Positions 11,953-23,734 of a stretch of DNA of 64,000 nt are shown piece by piece. The stretch comes from Rachycentron canadum. Taxonomy: Eukaryota > Chordata > Actinopteri > Carangiformes > Rachycentridae. Numbering within the stretch: the stretch's first letter is position 1; every line of letters begins with the position of its first letter. Location of the stretch: positions 17,430,219-17,494,218 of the forward strand of contig CM076659.1 in assembly GCA_038496675.1 (NCBI GenBank). Reading direction: 5' to 3'. Made by a program: the position numbers and the translations under genes. The notes beneath the pieces are model-generated. The model saw nothing but the letters and a program-made list of their open reading frames with translations, was not told the origin of the DNA and made no database searches.

Positions 11953-12180
11953 ACTCCTGCATCCCTGTGGCCATTCCCCAGGCGGTTGGGTGCGGAGGGC
12001 GCTGGCTGGCGGGGTGATGGATGACCATTAAGGCAGCTTATTGGAAACAGTCTGATTTATGGGCAAGCGCTGCCTCGGCCTAATGGCTTCATTTCTTTCT
12101 GCCGCCACATGATGTCACAGCCAAGGTCACCGCGGCAACGGCCCCCCTTTGTTGTGGTTTCGCTCGCTGATGACCTGAGA
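11953..12180. promoter_or_regulatory. candidate cis-regulatory block beside the gap
   Basis: A CpG-retaining, GC-richer single-copy segment: GGTTGGGTGCGGAGGGCGC near 11983-12001, GCCGCC near 12102 and CACCGCGGC near 12128. It has a TGATTTATGGGC motif near 12051. It has no open frame and looks like constrained non-coding DNA. Confidence 0.3.
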
Positions 12181-12239
12181 GGGAAGGAGGGGTGGAGAGA
12201 GAGGGAGATGAAGGAGGGGACAGAAAGGGGGTTGTGAGG

Positions 12240-12540
12240 TTTGTTTGCAAAAGCGCAGAGGTGATGTATGAGTGTGTGTAGGTAAAACGGGTGGTGTTTG
12301 CAGAAATGCTTTAGTACAAATTTTGTTAGGTATGGAAAATGTGTTTTTACTGCTTATCCTTTGCAGACCTTTACCAAAGCCTACTTTTTTCTTACTCCAC
12401 CTCACTCAACCCCTCCACCCACCCCCACCCCGCCTGTGCTCAGTAAATTAAAAACTCCATCTCTTCCCCTCTTCTCCTTCCTCTCTTTCCTCTGTCTTTC
12501 TTCCCTTCCTTCCATAACCCAATGACAGAGTACGATAAAA
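12240..12540. other. non-coding stretch with a pyrimidine tract
   Basis: AT-rich sequence followed by a C/T-rich run at about 12385-12520. No coding evidence. Confidence 0.5.
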
Positions 12541-12549
12541 AAAAAGCAA

Positions 12550-12585
12550 AACACACACACACATACACACACACACATACACACA
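12550..12585. repeat. interrupted (CA)n microsatellite
   Basis: CA units with two ACAT interruptions. Confidence 0.95.
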
Positions 12586-12619
12586 GCTTTACGGCCTTTC
12601 CTCAGACAGCTATTACTCA

Positions 12620-12980
12620 CTTCTACTTTAAATGAGTGCCGTCAAATATATGGGTACCGCCATTTAGAAGCCGATCAATAAAAATGCCATTAGGGGTGGA
12701 GTAAAAAACGTTGATATTAGTGAAGCTCAAAACAAAATATTTGATTTTCCCTCTGATAGTTAGCGAGACGGTGCTCTTGGATGAGGCTTCGAGCGGAGAT
12801 TAAGTCAGTGGGATTTGGGGTTGGGCGGGTTGAAGGTGTGGTGTGTCTTACAGTCAGTTATTTACCAAGGGACGTTTATTCAAAGATCTGTGCGATATTC
12901 CCATCTGCCAATCGGCGCGCCTCTCATCTAATTGCGTCTCAGGAGGTGGCAGTCTGGTTGGAAGTTGTGATGAGTTTTAA
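12620..12980. promoter_or_regulatory. candidate cis-regulatory block, CpG-retaining
   Basis: A dense single-copy block with unusual CpG retention: GGTACCGCCATTT near 12652, TAGCGAGACGG near 12761, CTTCGAGCGGAG near 12787, and AATCGGCGCGCCTC at 12910-12923. It also has ATTA/TAAT cores. It is among the most convincing conserved-element-like segments in the left half. No exon structure is visible. Confidence 0.35.
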
Positions 12981-12999
12981 CAGCAGTTCTTCAATATAA

Positions 13000-13730
13000 A
13001 TGATTTTTAAATTCTTGGGCAATATGTTTAATTAGCTTAAAAAAGTCTCAGATAAAACTAGATAAAACTGGAGTAAAACTGGATAAACTAGAGCCATCTT
13101 CTCTAGTGATCTGTTGAAGTTCTTTACTGTAAGCAATAATATAAAGTGTCACATGATAAAGCAGATGTTCCTAAACACGTCCAAAGAGCCTTGTGAGCAC
13201 ATTTGTTTACTCTGGTGGAAATCACACCTTCAGCCGAAGCCTGGTACTATACAGCAGAGCTGCTGCTAGGAAAAGTGTAGCATCTCAAGCTGAAATGTAT
13301 CTTGACAAACAGGTGTTGGAATTTCACATAAATCAGAACTACAGAGAAAAATACAAACTGTCTGTTCAACAACAGGGAGACAACTGGAATCGTGTTATGT
13401 TCCAGGATTTCTGGGGTTTGCAGTTTTATGCTGCCACTGCTGCAGCTTTGCCTGGATGAATCAGGAAAACAGCTACACAGGTCACTAATTTTCATGGATG
13501 ATAAAGCTTGTAGCTGCTCGACCAGATCAAAACAGGATCTCGTGCAACATTTAGAAATGAACTTAACTCAAAAACACCATTGACGCTGATAAACAAAAGT
13601 GCCAGACCCTGCAACAGAGCATCAGTCATAAATGTCTTGATTGTCTAAATTGGTATCACACCTTCAAAATTATAATACTTTGATTTGCTATTTGAGAAAA
13701 AAGCCTACACAGAGCAGGGTTCTCTAACTG
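13000..13730. other. non-coding stretch, nothing secure
   Basis: AT-rich sequence with a small tandem at 13055-13085 (GATAAAACT and TGGAGTAAAACT variants). A short open frame (13193-13459) shows no recognisable domain. Confidence 0.45.
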
Positions 13731-13734
13731 TCGG

Positions 13735-14030
13735 TTTTGGGTGATTAGTCCAACGGGCCAACAGTACAGGCAAAAGGTAGCACAGAAACTAGTCCACTGT
13801 CACAACAGGAACAAGATGAACTAGCACAGAGGGCAGGGCACAATGAGACTCAGTACTCTGGGGCAGACAATGAGACACAGATGAAACATGTTAGAGCAGC
13901 GTCAGGTAATCATACAGGAGGCAGGAAGTGAAGCAACCTGAAGCAAGACAAGAAACGAGTATTAAAATAAAACAGGAAACACAAATACTGCAGGGAAGAA
14001 GACAAACGGTACTGATGAGGTTTGACAGTT
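13735..14030. repeat. dispersed fish repeat, degenerate copy
   Basis: The run GACAATGAGACACAG, then CAGGAGGCAGGAAGTGA, then AAAATAAAACAGGAAACACA resembles a repeat I recognise as widespread in fish genomes. I cannot assign a class and the boundaries are approximate. Confidence 0.5.
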
Positions 14031-14039
14031 TATTTATTA

Positions 14040-15190
14040 TCATTATCATATAATTTTCTACAGTGGGGTTCAGTGAGTGTAGTGAGAGAAAACAGAGAAA
14101 TATGTCGTTTTTTTCACTCTTTATGTGTGTTTGTGGTTCTCAGCTTTCTGTAAATGCCTATGCGCGTGTGTTTTCTGAGGTTAGCTCAGTGTTCGTCCTT
14201 GCAAGCCCATGTGGGTGGGAAGCCTTTGCACCCGTTTGTTTTGTTTAGGTTCGTTTAAGCGCCTCGGCTCGTGAGTTTTAATCACTGCACAAATACGTCT
14301 GACTTCACCGGTGATTTATTTATCGACAACAGTATGGACCACTGGATGCTGGGAACTTGAGACCCTCAGCCTCTCTAATGTTTAGACTCAAGATCATGTC
14401 TCATGGTGGATGCCTTGTTTTGGACTGACCATGGATACTTTTACTTAGCTTAGTTTATACATATTTATACCTGCAGTGACTTTACTCACTTTGTGAAGCT
14501 AATATATTTAGTATGTAAAACTTAAAAATTGATCAAGATCATGATGCAACAAATTCCTTTGCATTTGAGGTTTTTGTAGATTTAAACAAGAATCTTTTTG
14601 TAATCACACCTCATGCTCATAAATTAGGGATAATTGTTTTTGGCTGTGTCACCTTATCTTTTTCATGTTGCAAAACTGTATTTCTTTCATTGTTTTGTAT
14701 GTTTGGATAATTTTTGGAGAAACCTGTTTTTTCTAGTTTTGAATCTTTTGTAACCCATTCAGATCCAGCTTTGCCCGGTTCCTTCATTGTGCTACTGTTT
14801 GTTTAGCTGCCATGGTGGATGAAGTCTGTCTTTCTCTTGGCCACCTCTTTGTGAGCTTTACCCAATTTTAGTCCAAAGGTGTGTCTGGCCTAGAGAACAT
14901 GAGTTACCGGCGTTACCAAAACACGAGCAGTGAGAAAAGACACCCCTGTACATAAAGCCACATTAAACAGGATGACTATGCAGCTGTGGTCCATGTGCAG
15001 GTTTGCGGCTCATGTTGTTTTGTTTTGTGGTAGTATCACCTTATGAATTTAACAAGAATCTTAACTAAATGAAACCTTTTTATTGTCTTAAAATTTTAAT
15101 GACTTCACACCCAGTGCAGATGACATTTCATCATCTCTTGGGGAGAGTTGTCTTTGCGATGTTGAAAAAAATTTGATTTGTATTTGTGCA
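14040..15190. other. AT-rich non-coding stretch
   Basis: No gene or repeat family was recognised. Confidence 0.5.
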
Positions 15191-15197
15191 CCAAGGT

Positions 15198-15262
15198 TAA
15201 ATTAGTCCATGACTAATTTACTGCAATTTACAGTTGGCTGTAAATGCATATTTACAGCCAAC
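15198..15262. repeat. cluster of perfect inverted repeats
   Basis: There are two adjacent hairpins. The first has TAAATTAGT at 15198-15206 and ACTAATTTA at 15212-15220, with a 5-nt loop. The second has a 13-bp perfect stem: GTTGGCTGTAAAT (15233-15245) and its reverse complement (15250-15262), with loop GCAT. The second overlaps a three-part alternation: ATTTACAG at 15226-15233, its inverse at 15238-15245, and ATTTACAG again at 15250-15257. Confidence 0.9.
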
Positions 15263-15599
15263 GAGCTTATTGTGTTGACAGGTGTAATCTTAAATTGCAC
15301 AACATGACACATTAATTAAAACACACTTTTTGGAGAGTAACAGTAAAAATAACTTTTTTTCAAAGTACAGCAGCAATGGCAATGTTGTAAACATGAAAAA
15401 TGTTCATGTGCATTTCAGTAACAAATCTACAGTATTTAACTGGTTTACACAAACAGAGCATGTTTTAAAAGTATAGTCAATACATGAAATAAATAAACTG
15501 CTGTGGTGACAAAAGAGCACTACAGAAAAAAATGCTCAAGAATGATGACTTTTCTCCTCACACTGTCAGCTGATGTGTGTTGAAAATAACGTATACCTC

Positions 15600-15860
15600 A
15601 TAGGAGAGTAGTATTGGTATCAGTGTGGCTGCAGGCTGCAGCTGCAGACCAGGCGACAACACACTCCTAAATCTCAGGCTGCTGCCCACCAAGCAATTCC
15701 ACCAAGCTAGGCAGTGCGGCATGCGTATGATTTATGATGAATCCCTCTCTCAATTTGTCACTGATGGCAGGAATGTATAATTCAAAACATTTTCTATTTT
15801 GCTGTGCGTTGGTCCCCCCCCACACTCTAATAACCCCACCATCACCACACACACCAATGC
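15600..15860. promoter_or_regulatory. candidate cis-regulatory block
   Basis: Single-copy sequence with GGCTGCAGCTGCAGACC (E-box-like CAGCTG), GCGGCATGCG near 15717 and ATGATTTATGATGAAT near 15726. No repeats or coding signal. The call rests on composition only. Confidence 0.27.
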
Positions 15861-15869
15861 CCCCCGTGC

Positions 15870-16500
15870 TTTATTAATTTGCTACATGTACAAGAAAGAG
15901 TCTTAAGGCAAACGTAGCACATGAGCTGTTGTGTGTTTGTGACGTGTGCTGCTGGAAAAAGATGCTGATGTGTGATTAAATGTTCTCAGAACACAGCAAC
16001 ATTTCTCTTCCTGTATGTCTGAGGTTCATTTGTCTATTAATGTCTCTTCTACATGTGAGTTTGTGAGTGAGCTGCATTCATATTCATCTGTCTTCTTTTT
16101 GTTTTTCCATGACCATTTGTAGAGATGCACATATTTGCTAATATTTGTGTGTCTGTGTCTGACTTTCCCCAAGATTTTCTGCAATTTTGCAATACACTTT
16201 TTTAGTTAATTTGTGTTTAGGCAAGATGAGGCTGAACCAAAGATCATTGTATTGACTAACTCAACAGAGTCTTTAATAGTGACCACACACTTGTGTGTGG
16301 TACAGGAACAACAACCTTGACTAGAAAACATTTTGGCTGAATCTAATCCTCACAGGAATTATCTTTCCCCTGGAATGGACAGCACAAATTAATAATGTAT
16401 AAACACAAAATTATGGACTGGTTGTGTGTGTGTGAGATTCTTGCCTTTTTCTGTCTCTCTGCAGGCATGCATATACAGTATGTGTTTTTTTTATGCGCGT
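15870..16500. other. non-coding stretch, nothing recognised
   Basis: AT-rich sequence with scattered GT-rich patches. Confidence 0.5.
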
Positions 16501-16514
16501 GTGTGTTTTTGTTT

Positions 16515-16690
16515 TACTATGTCCATGGGGTCCATGCAGCATTGTGAGAAAATCCTGGACCCCACAAGTTTAAAGGTCTGTTTGATAGGTAAGACTTGAT
16601 TTAAGCATTAAGGTAAAGGGTTAGGGAATGCCTTGTGTCAGTGATGGGTCCCCATGAAGATAGCTGGTCAAGTGCGTGTGTGTTGTATGT
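16515..16690. repeat. dispersed fish repeat with inverted core
   Basis: It contains TGGGGTCCA (about 16526-16534) and TGGACCCCA (about 16556-16564), then GGTAAGACTTGATTTAAGC, a TTAGGG-like patch and GATGGGTCCCCATGAAGATAG. This order matches a short repeat very common in fish genomes that usually ends in a GT run, as here (16676-16690). Its class is not assigned. Confidence 0.6.
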
Positions 16691-16858
16691 GCCCTCCCAC
16701 TTGCTGATAGCAGCAGCCAGGCCTTATCCCAGTGGTGAGGTAAAGATTGATGCTGCTCATCTGCTGGAATGGGGCTATAAAAGACAGCGCTGGACTGTTC
16801 TCTCACCCTCCACCTCTTCTTCTCCAGTCTTTCTCACTGCTCTTTCCTTCTTCTTGCA

Positions 16859-16958
<100 letters not shown>

Positions 16959-16988
16959 GTCTCTCTCTCTCTCTCTCTACCACCTCAG

Positions 16989-17033
16989 AGGCACTAAGAG
17001 CTGCAGTAAAACCAGACCCCGTCATGTTCCAAG
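16989..17033 (+). other. exon-like segment, 45 nt
   Basis: The pyrimidine array at 16960-16978 continues into CCACCTCAG, forming a strong acceptor (AG at 16987-16988). The segment ends AAG|GTGAGG (GT at 17034-17035), a strong donor. Its 45 nt are a multiple of three and open in two frames (one reads A L R A A V K P D P V M F Q). No gene can be named. The acceptor tract is provided by a microsatellite, which makes coincidence a serious alternative. Confidence 0.2.
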
Positions 17034-17039
17034 GTGAGG

Positions 17040-17290
17040 GCTGATCTCATACTGACTTGCCCCCTTCGTTAACACTACACACCCCCACAACGTGGAACAT
17101 TGTCCTGCAGTTAAGTGCTCCTCCGACCTCAGGCTGTAATACCCTCCCACCACCAACTGCCTCGATCCCCATCACAGACTGCCAGTAGTTCACGTGTGTT
17201 GTTGTCTTCTATTTCTAATCTTTTAAATCGTGTTGTTGTATTTTTAGTAGTATTTGGTATTATTCTCACTTTAGTCACTAACAGAGCTGT
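17040..17290. other. non-coding stretch, nothing recognised
   Basis: Mixed sequence with no recognised feature. Confidence 0.4.
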
Positions 17291-17304
17291 AGAAGGGACA
17301 CTTT

Positions 17305-17625
17305 AGACTTGGACTCAAGTCAGACTGAAGTCACAAAAGTGAGAATTTGGAAATGAGATTTGACTGCAATGGGACTTCCATTCAACAACAATACAACTTT
17401 GCATTGGTGTTTCACCTAATTTTACAAATAAACTGAAAGAACCTCATCTTTGATGGTCAAATGCCTGGTCATCTACCGTAATATTCAGCATCCAGAAACT
17501 TGAAAGACTTAAATCTTGGACTTGTTCTCAAGAACTGAGTTGACTTGACATGAAATTGGCTCTCACAGACTGGAGATTTTACTTGGACTTGGAATTACCC
17601 CTAAAGACCCCAAACCAGCTCTGAT
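17305..17625. repeat. dispersed ACTTGGACT-type fish repeat
   Basis: Recurrent variants of ACTTGGACT and GACTTGA (17307-17340, 17495-17545 and 17580-17600), with GACTTGACTGCAATGGGACT-like wording near 17359-17375, match a repeat widespread in fish genomes. Degenerate copy; edges approximate. Confidence 0.6.
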
Positions 17626-17639
17626 AGCTTACTTTGTTT

Positions 17640-18450
17640 CACATTATTGCCATTACTCACTCATGAGATTTTTCATGATCCTCTCTGCTATTGCAACATG
17701 AACACTGAGATCAATGTCCAAGAATATTTGAAACTTTATTCAGGAAATTATTCCCATGATTGCTATTTGAAAGCGTTTTACATTTGAGATGGGAAATAAC
17801 CATGAAAGGAAGGTTAATCAGAACGAATACTCACTCAGGATATGCACATTGTGCAGAATTGTGTTGCACTTCACTCATTGGTGTTTAGTGCTCAAAGTAC
17901 AAGTCCCAGTGTAGGTCAGTGAAGCAGTGACTATTTAAAACACACTAATAGTTTGATGTAGGTTGTAAATGGTCACCATGGTAATATGGTCAATAGGTCC
18001 ATCATCCCCTCTGGTTGTTCGTATACCCTGTGGATGGCTTGTGGTCGAAATGGGAATTAACATGTTGTGGAGTAAGTGATGGATAGGTTGAATAGGGGGA
18101 ACAATATCCACTAGTCTGTGTTGCGATTGCATGCCCAGTCTGCTTATTTCCCATGGTGCCATTGGTGGGTCACTTACCAATGGTGCTCCAAGCGCATCCT
18201 TGCTCACAGACTAATTTTGCATCCTTTAATATTGCATGGATCTCATTTAGGGGCTGTGAGGTTGGGCTACAGTACACACACAGACACATACAAGAATGCA
18301 AACACACTTTCCCCATTGTTATTTTCCCTCTCTCCAGCTCTCAAGAGTGTATTTTAGGATGTTGTAAAAGGTTTTGGATTGATGTGGTTACACATGGCAA
18401 ATGATGTCTGAGCCTTTGTGTGTGTCTGTGTGTGTGATTGTTTTTGAATG
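17640..18450. other. non-coding stretch, nothing secure
   Basis: AT-rich single-copy sequence. Overlapping open frames at 17935-18207 and 18118-18404 show no domain. Confidence 0.45.
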
Positions 18451-18458
18451 TGTGTCTA

Positions 18459-18493
18459 TGTGTGTGTGTGTGTATATATATATATGTATGTGT

Positions 18494-18547
<54 letters not shown>
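18459..18547. repeat. compound (TG)n-(TA)n-(TG)n microsatellite
   Basis: TG units, a TATATATATA core at 18474-18484, then about 24 TG units with one GA interruption. Confidence 0.97.
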
Positions 18548-18548
<1 letters not shown>

Positions 18549-18891
18549 GCATATTCCCTAGTTCTGCCAAAAACTGATTCAAACACCCTTTCTGCTGTTC
18601 TACAAGTCATCAATCACTCTGTCACTTTAATTCATATGCCACCTCTGGTTGCATTGTCATTTATTTTTGGAGGAAGAATATCACTGTTGCACAGCTCTGG
18701 GGAGAAGTGGTTTCTGTTTGCAGTATACATATTGCTTTTTTACCCTGTTTGAGATGAGAGAGTTTACTGTGGTTGAAATGTAAAGGAATACATATGAAAT
18801 GTCACACATATGTATTTGAGAATGTCAAAGGTCAATGTCAAAAATTAAATATTTTATTCCAAAATAAAACCAAATTTGCCACAGAAGTATA

Positions 18892-18919
18892 TTTGAAGTT
18901 GTTACTTTGAAGTTGTTAC
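18892..18919. repeat. perfect 14-bp tandem duplication
   Basis: TTTGAAGTTGTTAC occurs at 18892-18905 and again at 18906-18919, followed by TTCAAATAC, which partly inverts the start of the unit. Confidence 0.9.
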
Positions 18920-19391
18920 TTCAAATACAGATGCATTTTTAATTCAATTTGCAAAGACACGTGTGTTTAATTTGTAAGAAAGTGAATAATGGATTAAATG
19001 CCTGTTGTTCAAAGAAAAACATTGGATACTAAATGTATGCTTATTCTGGAAGGAAAGACCTAAAAGCAGATGAAAGCTACATGAAGACAAATGCAGCTGT
19101 TTCATAAGAATTTTGACCCTCTTCTGTTTATGTGTTGCAGAATCAGGCATCAGAGGTCAAGGGTTATGAGTTGAGGGGTCATGCAAGTCATGACTGGATG
19201 AGGTCAATGTGAGGTTACTTCCGTTTGGGGATTCCAGACTATTCCTGTCCATCACACAAGGCAGCCTAGAAGACCTCCTCCACCTGGAGCCTCTGCCCAT
19301 GTCCCTGCTGTCAGAGTGATGTACAGCAGAAGGCAATAGATGCTGAGGGTGCAAGAGACTGGAGGGAGTTTGTTGGGGGAAAAATGTACAC

Positions 19392-19449
19392 TCACACACA
19401 CCCACACAGACACACACGCATGCACACACACACACACACACACAAACAA
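19392..19449. repeat. imperfect (CA)n microsatellite
   Basis: Interrupted CA units, with the longest run at 19422-19444. Confidence 0.93.
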
Positions 19450-20630
19450 AGATACACGTGCTGACACTTATATATAGCTCAGACTCCCCTTTCAAGATCT
19501 TACACATTCCACACAAGGTTTGCAAGGTTATTTTCAAAATGTACGCCATTGGCTGCTTAGAATATATCATTATTTATATTAACCACTAGATGGGTCAGTT
19601 TTAAGGTTAATCTCTAAACTTGATTTAAAATACTTTTTATCACTTACAAAATCAGACATAGACATAGGATTTAATTATGTCAAATATAATGCTGGTCAGT
19701 GGTAAAATCTTTTCTTTTTTTTTACAAGCAACATTTGGAGATTGTTTTTCACACCACACAACCCCTCAATACAATAAATGCACAAGTGGAATGAAAAACA
19801 TTAATTGTGGCTCTATTTTATTTTGGTGTTTTAACAAGCCACGACGTAGACAGAAATACAGCCATTGATCATGTTATTAATTACATTTGTGGTTTCCCCA
19901 CAGTGACGTGTCAGAATGTCCCCTGCAAACAAAGCCCATCAGTCAACGTGGAGACGTAACACCTGACCATTTGGGTGGTACAATTTCTCTAGAGGAGTTT
20001 ACTGTGATACACATTTACAACATTGCTATAACTAATGTCCCTTTATTGTTATTATGAAAAGAATTGAAGAATTGCATACAATTGGAACAAAGATGGATCA
20101 AGGTTCAAAGGATCAGTTAAGCCTTTTCCACACTGGACACTGAACTCATGAACATCTGACTTTTGTCTTCAGGGGGAAAGGGTACAATCAACATTCACCA
20201 CCAGGTCAAATGACTCTGCAGTAGTCACAGATACGTATTGGCTGCAACTCCAATCGACAGTGATGGAAACTTGATACCCACTTGGACATGATAATTTTTA
20301 ACCCTTAGCCAGCAAAAAATTGCCAAATATTCACTTCATGCTGCTTTCTACTGTTTATCAGCCCTGTTTTCTGGCATGTTTGTGATATTTGCTGTTGGTT
20401 GTCAGTGATCTCTGAATTAGGAGAACCATTTCCTGATGACTTTTTTAAGTAAACGTTCAGACCCTGTGGATGTGTTAGACTTTGTATCACACAGACACAG
20501 TAGCAGTCCCTGTCTGGAAGGCAGTTTTATATGAAAGCATTTGTGTTATGTTTTGACAGTTTAACCTATATGAACGGTGTGATACAATAAGCCAGCCTGC
20601 TTTATTGACTATGTGAATCACAGTCAGCAT
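19450..20630. other. non-coding stretch, nothing recognised
   Basis: AT-rich sequence. CCACTAGATGGGT near 19582 resembles part of a CTCF core but departs from it at the end and is not called. Confidence 0.45.
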
Positions 20631-20639
20631 TGATTCAGT

Positions 20640-21270
20640 GTAGCTAGCAGCAAAATGCTACATGCTATGCGCTAATCTCCAGAGTATAACTTGATACAGG
20701 CAGAGCAAATCTCTCCACCCTGCTCCAGGGATCTTTATCTTTGCAACACGATTGAATTATTTCGCCTTGCTCAGCTGGAGGAATTGAGTTACAGTGACCA
20801 TAATGCACAACAACAGACTGCTTGTGTTATAGACCTGTGTCAAGAAAATACGGGCAGAACACATAGCTAGATGCTAATTTGGCAACAAGTGAGGGCCTGC
20901 TCTCCTTCTGACTATTAAAAGGAAATCAGAGCGACACAAAAAACCTAAGCAGGAAGAAGAAAAATATTCCCCATATTCTTTCGACAAAGACATTTTCACA
21001 ATGGCTTCCAAAGTTAAGAGGATTGTGTGCAGCCTTATTGATTTTTTGTAGCAGTGTTCGGGAGATGGCGCCGAGAAAATGAGGTCTGGCTCGAAGGTTT
21101 ATGTCCTGCCACAGCTAGAAGGAAACGTGAGCCGAGGATTCAGCTGGCCTTTTATTGTAAATGTGCTCCCTCTAGATGGACTTAAAGTGTCTGTTTTCCT
21201 GGCTATAGGAGGGGAATTAAATATGAAGGGTATCAGTAAATGGGCAGGAAGACTCCAAACGAGTGCTTAG
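20640..21270. promoter_or_regulatory. candidate cis-regulatory block (two sub-blocks)
   Basis: Single-copy sequence with a GATCTTTATCTTTGC patch near 20729, CpG-retaining GGAGATGGCGCCGAGAAAATG near 21060-21080, and moderate GC around 21070-21260. A 63-codon open frame at 21079-21270 has no recognisable domain and no splice sites I would trust. The composition resembles constrained non-coding DNA. Confidence 0.27.
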
Positions 21271-21279
21271 GGACAGTTT

Positions 21280-21780
21280 CCCATTATTGTCATCTATTAT
21301 CTCGGACAGATAGTGATGTTGGCCACTGAGTCGTCGATTGCAATCCACTGCATGTTGGTGGCAGGCAGGCAGGTTGTGGGTTATGTGAAAACAAAGTAGC
21401 AGTTAACTGTGAAATGGATAATTTTGGCCTACTTTGCACCGCAATCAAATAGAAAACATTTATAATTAATGCCGGATGTGAGACAATACAGCAGAACAGC
21501 ACAACAGGACTTTCAGTTCATGATTAAATAACCAGCTGATGTTGAACCGATGTAAGCACACTGTTAAACAGGATATATTCTCAATGTAAGCATGCAGATC
21601 ATTGTCACTGGTAATGTTTTGTGGAAGTAGAAATCAGAATTCAGATTTGTGAGAAATCAAACATATAAATTGCTCTGTGGTGCCACAAGATGAGGCTGCT
21701 AAAAGATTTACTGAGGCTATGACCACATATGCGAGACATCCACCACTGTAGCACCACGTGATATGCTACAGTAGTATTCT
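21280..21780. other. non-coding stretch, nothing recognised
   Basis: Mixed AT-rich sequence; no feature supported. Confidence 0.45.
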
Positions 21781-22030
21781 GACTGCATGTTTAGCCTGTG
21801 TCAGGTCCTAGTTTAGTTTTGGGCTCACCTCTGTGTAGCCGCTGTAAAACGCTGGTCTGTACACAGACAGTCACTCTGAATAATAGGCCTGCAAGCCATA
21901 AATGTCAGCCCTTTAAATCACACACAGGCCAGCGCTGTGTCCCAGAGAGAGAATGCTTCATCACCGCTTAAACTACAGCCTCCCATTTATTATGTGTATG
22001 TTTATAAATCACTAAGGAGACCTCACATTC
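21780..22030. promoter_or_regulatory. candidate cis-regulatory block
   Basis: Single-copy block with AGCCGCTGTAAAACGCTGG near 21838-21856 and CCATTTATTATGTG near 21993. No coding or repeat signal. Confidence 0.22.
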
Positions 22031-22650
22031 CTGAAGACTGTAAAAAAGACAGAGAGTGAGAGAGGAGAGGAAGAACAGGGAAGGGGAACTGAAGTGAAGA
22101 TGTGTGAAGAGTGAAGAGTGGTCAGAATGAGCAGCTGCAGTCAATATTGTTTCATATTGTCAACTATGACGACAGATGATGAAAGTTCAAAAACTCATTC
22201 ATTGACGGTTACAGAGCCAGAGGATTGTTTCAAGGGTGAATGCAGCCTCTTTCACCTGACTGACACCAGTGAGAGACTAAAGCCTTGAGGCCAACTTGTC
22301 AGTAGTACTTGATCATTGTGCAGTCAGTGATTTAAGTTAATTCCGCTGTTTAAATAAAACAAAGGCTGCTGATGTTTCATCATAATAACACGGTACATAC
22401 ATTAAGGTTCACAGTGGTAGGAATTTGGATTTTGCATAGTCATATATGAGCCCAAAACTCCGTCAAAACTCAGATCATATGCGAGTGTCAATGAACTAAA
22501 GGTCCTATATAGTCTAAGTGAAAGACATAACGCACATTTTACTGCATAACCTATAACCACAGACATACACAATGTACACACTTCTTTAGCTGTGATATCA
22601 TACAGGTGTCTGCACAGTGTCAAGCTACACCACCTTTCTGCTCAGACTAA
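22030..22650. other. non-coding stretch, nothing recognised
   Basis: AT-rich sequence with a purine-rich patch at 22045-22110. Confidence 0.45.
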
Positions 22651-22659
22651 CACTCTTTT

Positions 22660-22860
22660 GTTATGGACAGTTAATATTAACATTCGGCTGACAGTGAATT
22701 CCCCAGCGTCTGCCAGAAATGTCTGTCTACAGGCAAGAATAACTCTTCCCCCGCAGATCAGTCAAAATAAGCCAATCAGGTCTTTCATCCCGGCCCTTTT
22801 ACAGTCCCAGCTCAGAGATTTATGAGTTACAGCAGCGAGGTGTACGGTTATCCAATATAT
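22660..22860. promoter_or_regulatory. candidate cis-regulatory block
   Basis: It starts with the perfect 12-bp palindrome GTTAATATTAAC (22670-22681), related to HNF1-type sites but lacking the usual 1-bp spacer. CpG-retaining single-copy sequence follows. Confidence 0.25.
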
Positions 22861-22869
22861 GTATATACA

Positions 22870-23720
22870 TGCTTTTTATGAAGCAGTGCTTTTCACTCTC
22901 TCCACCCTGCCTAAAAAAGATGGCACATTCCTATACTTTACCCTATCATTGGTCCCTTTATGTTTGGCTTGAGGGGCTTCATGATGACTTACACTTTTTT
23001 TAGTGGCTCTCCATTCTGGTCAGACTTCTGTGTCTATGCAACATACAAAATCAAGCAGTTTATCTACAATGATTGCTTGGAAGTTTGCAATGTAAACCCT
23101 AACTCCTTCATTTTCACTGCCCTGATTTAGTATTTGATTTGTGACTTTTGGTCAAATCTCTGCCTCATCAGACTCCGGCTGCCTCTATGTGCCCTGGTAA
23201 GACACAGGAAAATAGGAGTACAGGGTAAATGGACAAAAGACATCATTAATAAAAACTAATTTAAATAATTTTGAGTTTCAGTTGCTCAGGTTTTTATGAA
23301 ATTTTGAGTTGATATGATTTCCATGGTAAAGATGATCCTAATGTAAAGTCTTTAGTTTGATTGAGTCAATAGTCAAATGAAGCTGGATAAATTTCCTTTA
23401 TATTTTCATTGACAATTATTTAATACGTGAAAAAATAAATACATAAATGACATACAATTTTTATTACCCTCATGAAACTTTTTAAAACACTGATTGCCAA
23501 ATAATGTCTTAAAAACAAACTGAACAGTAATCTATTCACACTCCCTTCCACAGGACACACGATCACTGGCCCACTTTCTCTTTTCCCAGGCTGCTCTGTT
23601 TTCCCTCAGGTGCTGTGGGGAGTTTGACAACAGAGACTGGGGAAACCACATCTCATCAGCTGCTCAGATTCAGTGGGCTGCACTGGGATGCATTTGCCCC
23701 CTTCAGATTCCATATTCAGG
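22870..23720. other. AT-rich non-coding stretch
   Basis: No recognisable feature. Confidence 0.5.
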
Positions 23721-23734
23721 TTTGGCAAGTCTGT

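Noticed and set aside
11190..12031. Long open frames on both strands (up to 275 codons)
   Set aside because: They run through 384 Ns and a pyrimidine tract; the translated part is proline/serine/leucine-rich low complexity.
19578..19595. CCACTAGATGGGT, similar to a CTCF core
   Set aside because: The 3' half departs from the consensus and the phrase also occurs in fish repeats.
21079..21270. 63-codon frame beginning MRSGSK in a CpG-retaining block
   Set aside because: The first residues loosely recall known zinc-finger protein starts, but the rest does not match and there is no convincing donor or acceptor.
22430..22460. TTGCATAGTCA, identical to the first 11 nt of miR-153
   Set aside because: The match breaks after the seed and the flanks cannot form the miR-153 hairpin.
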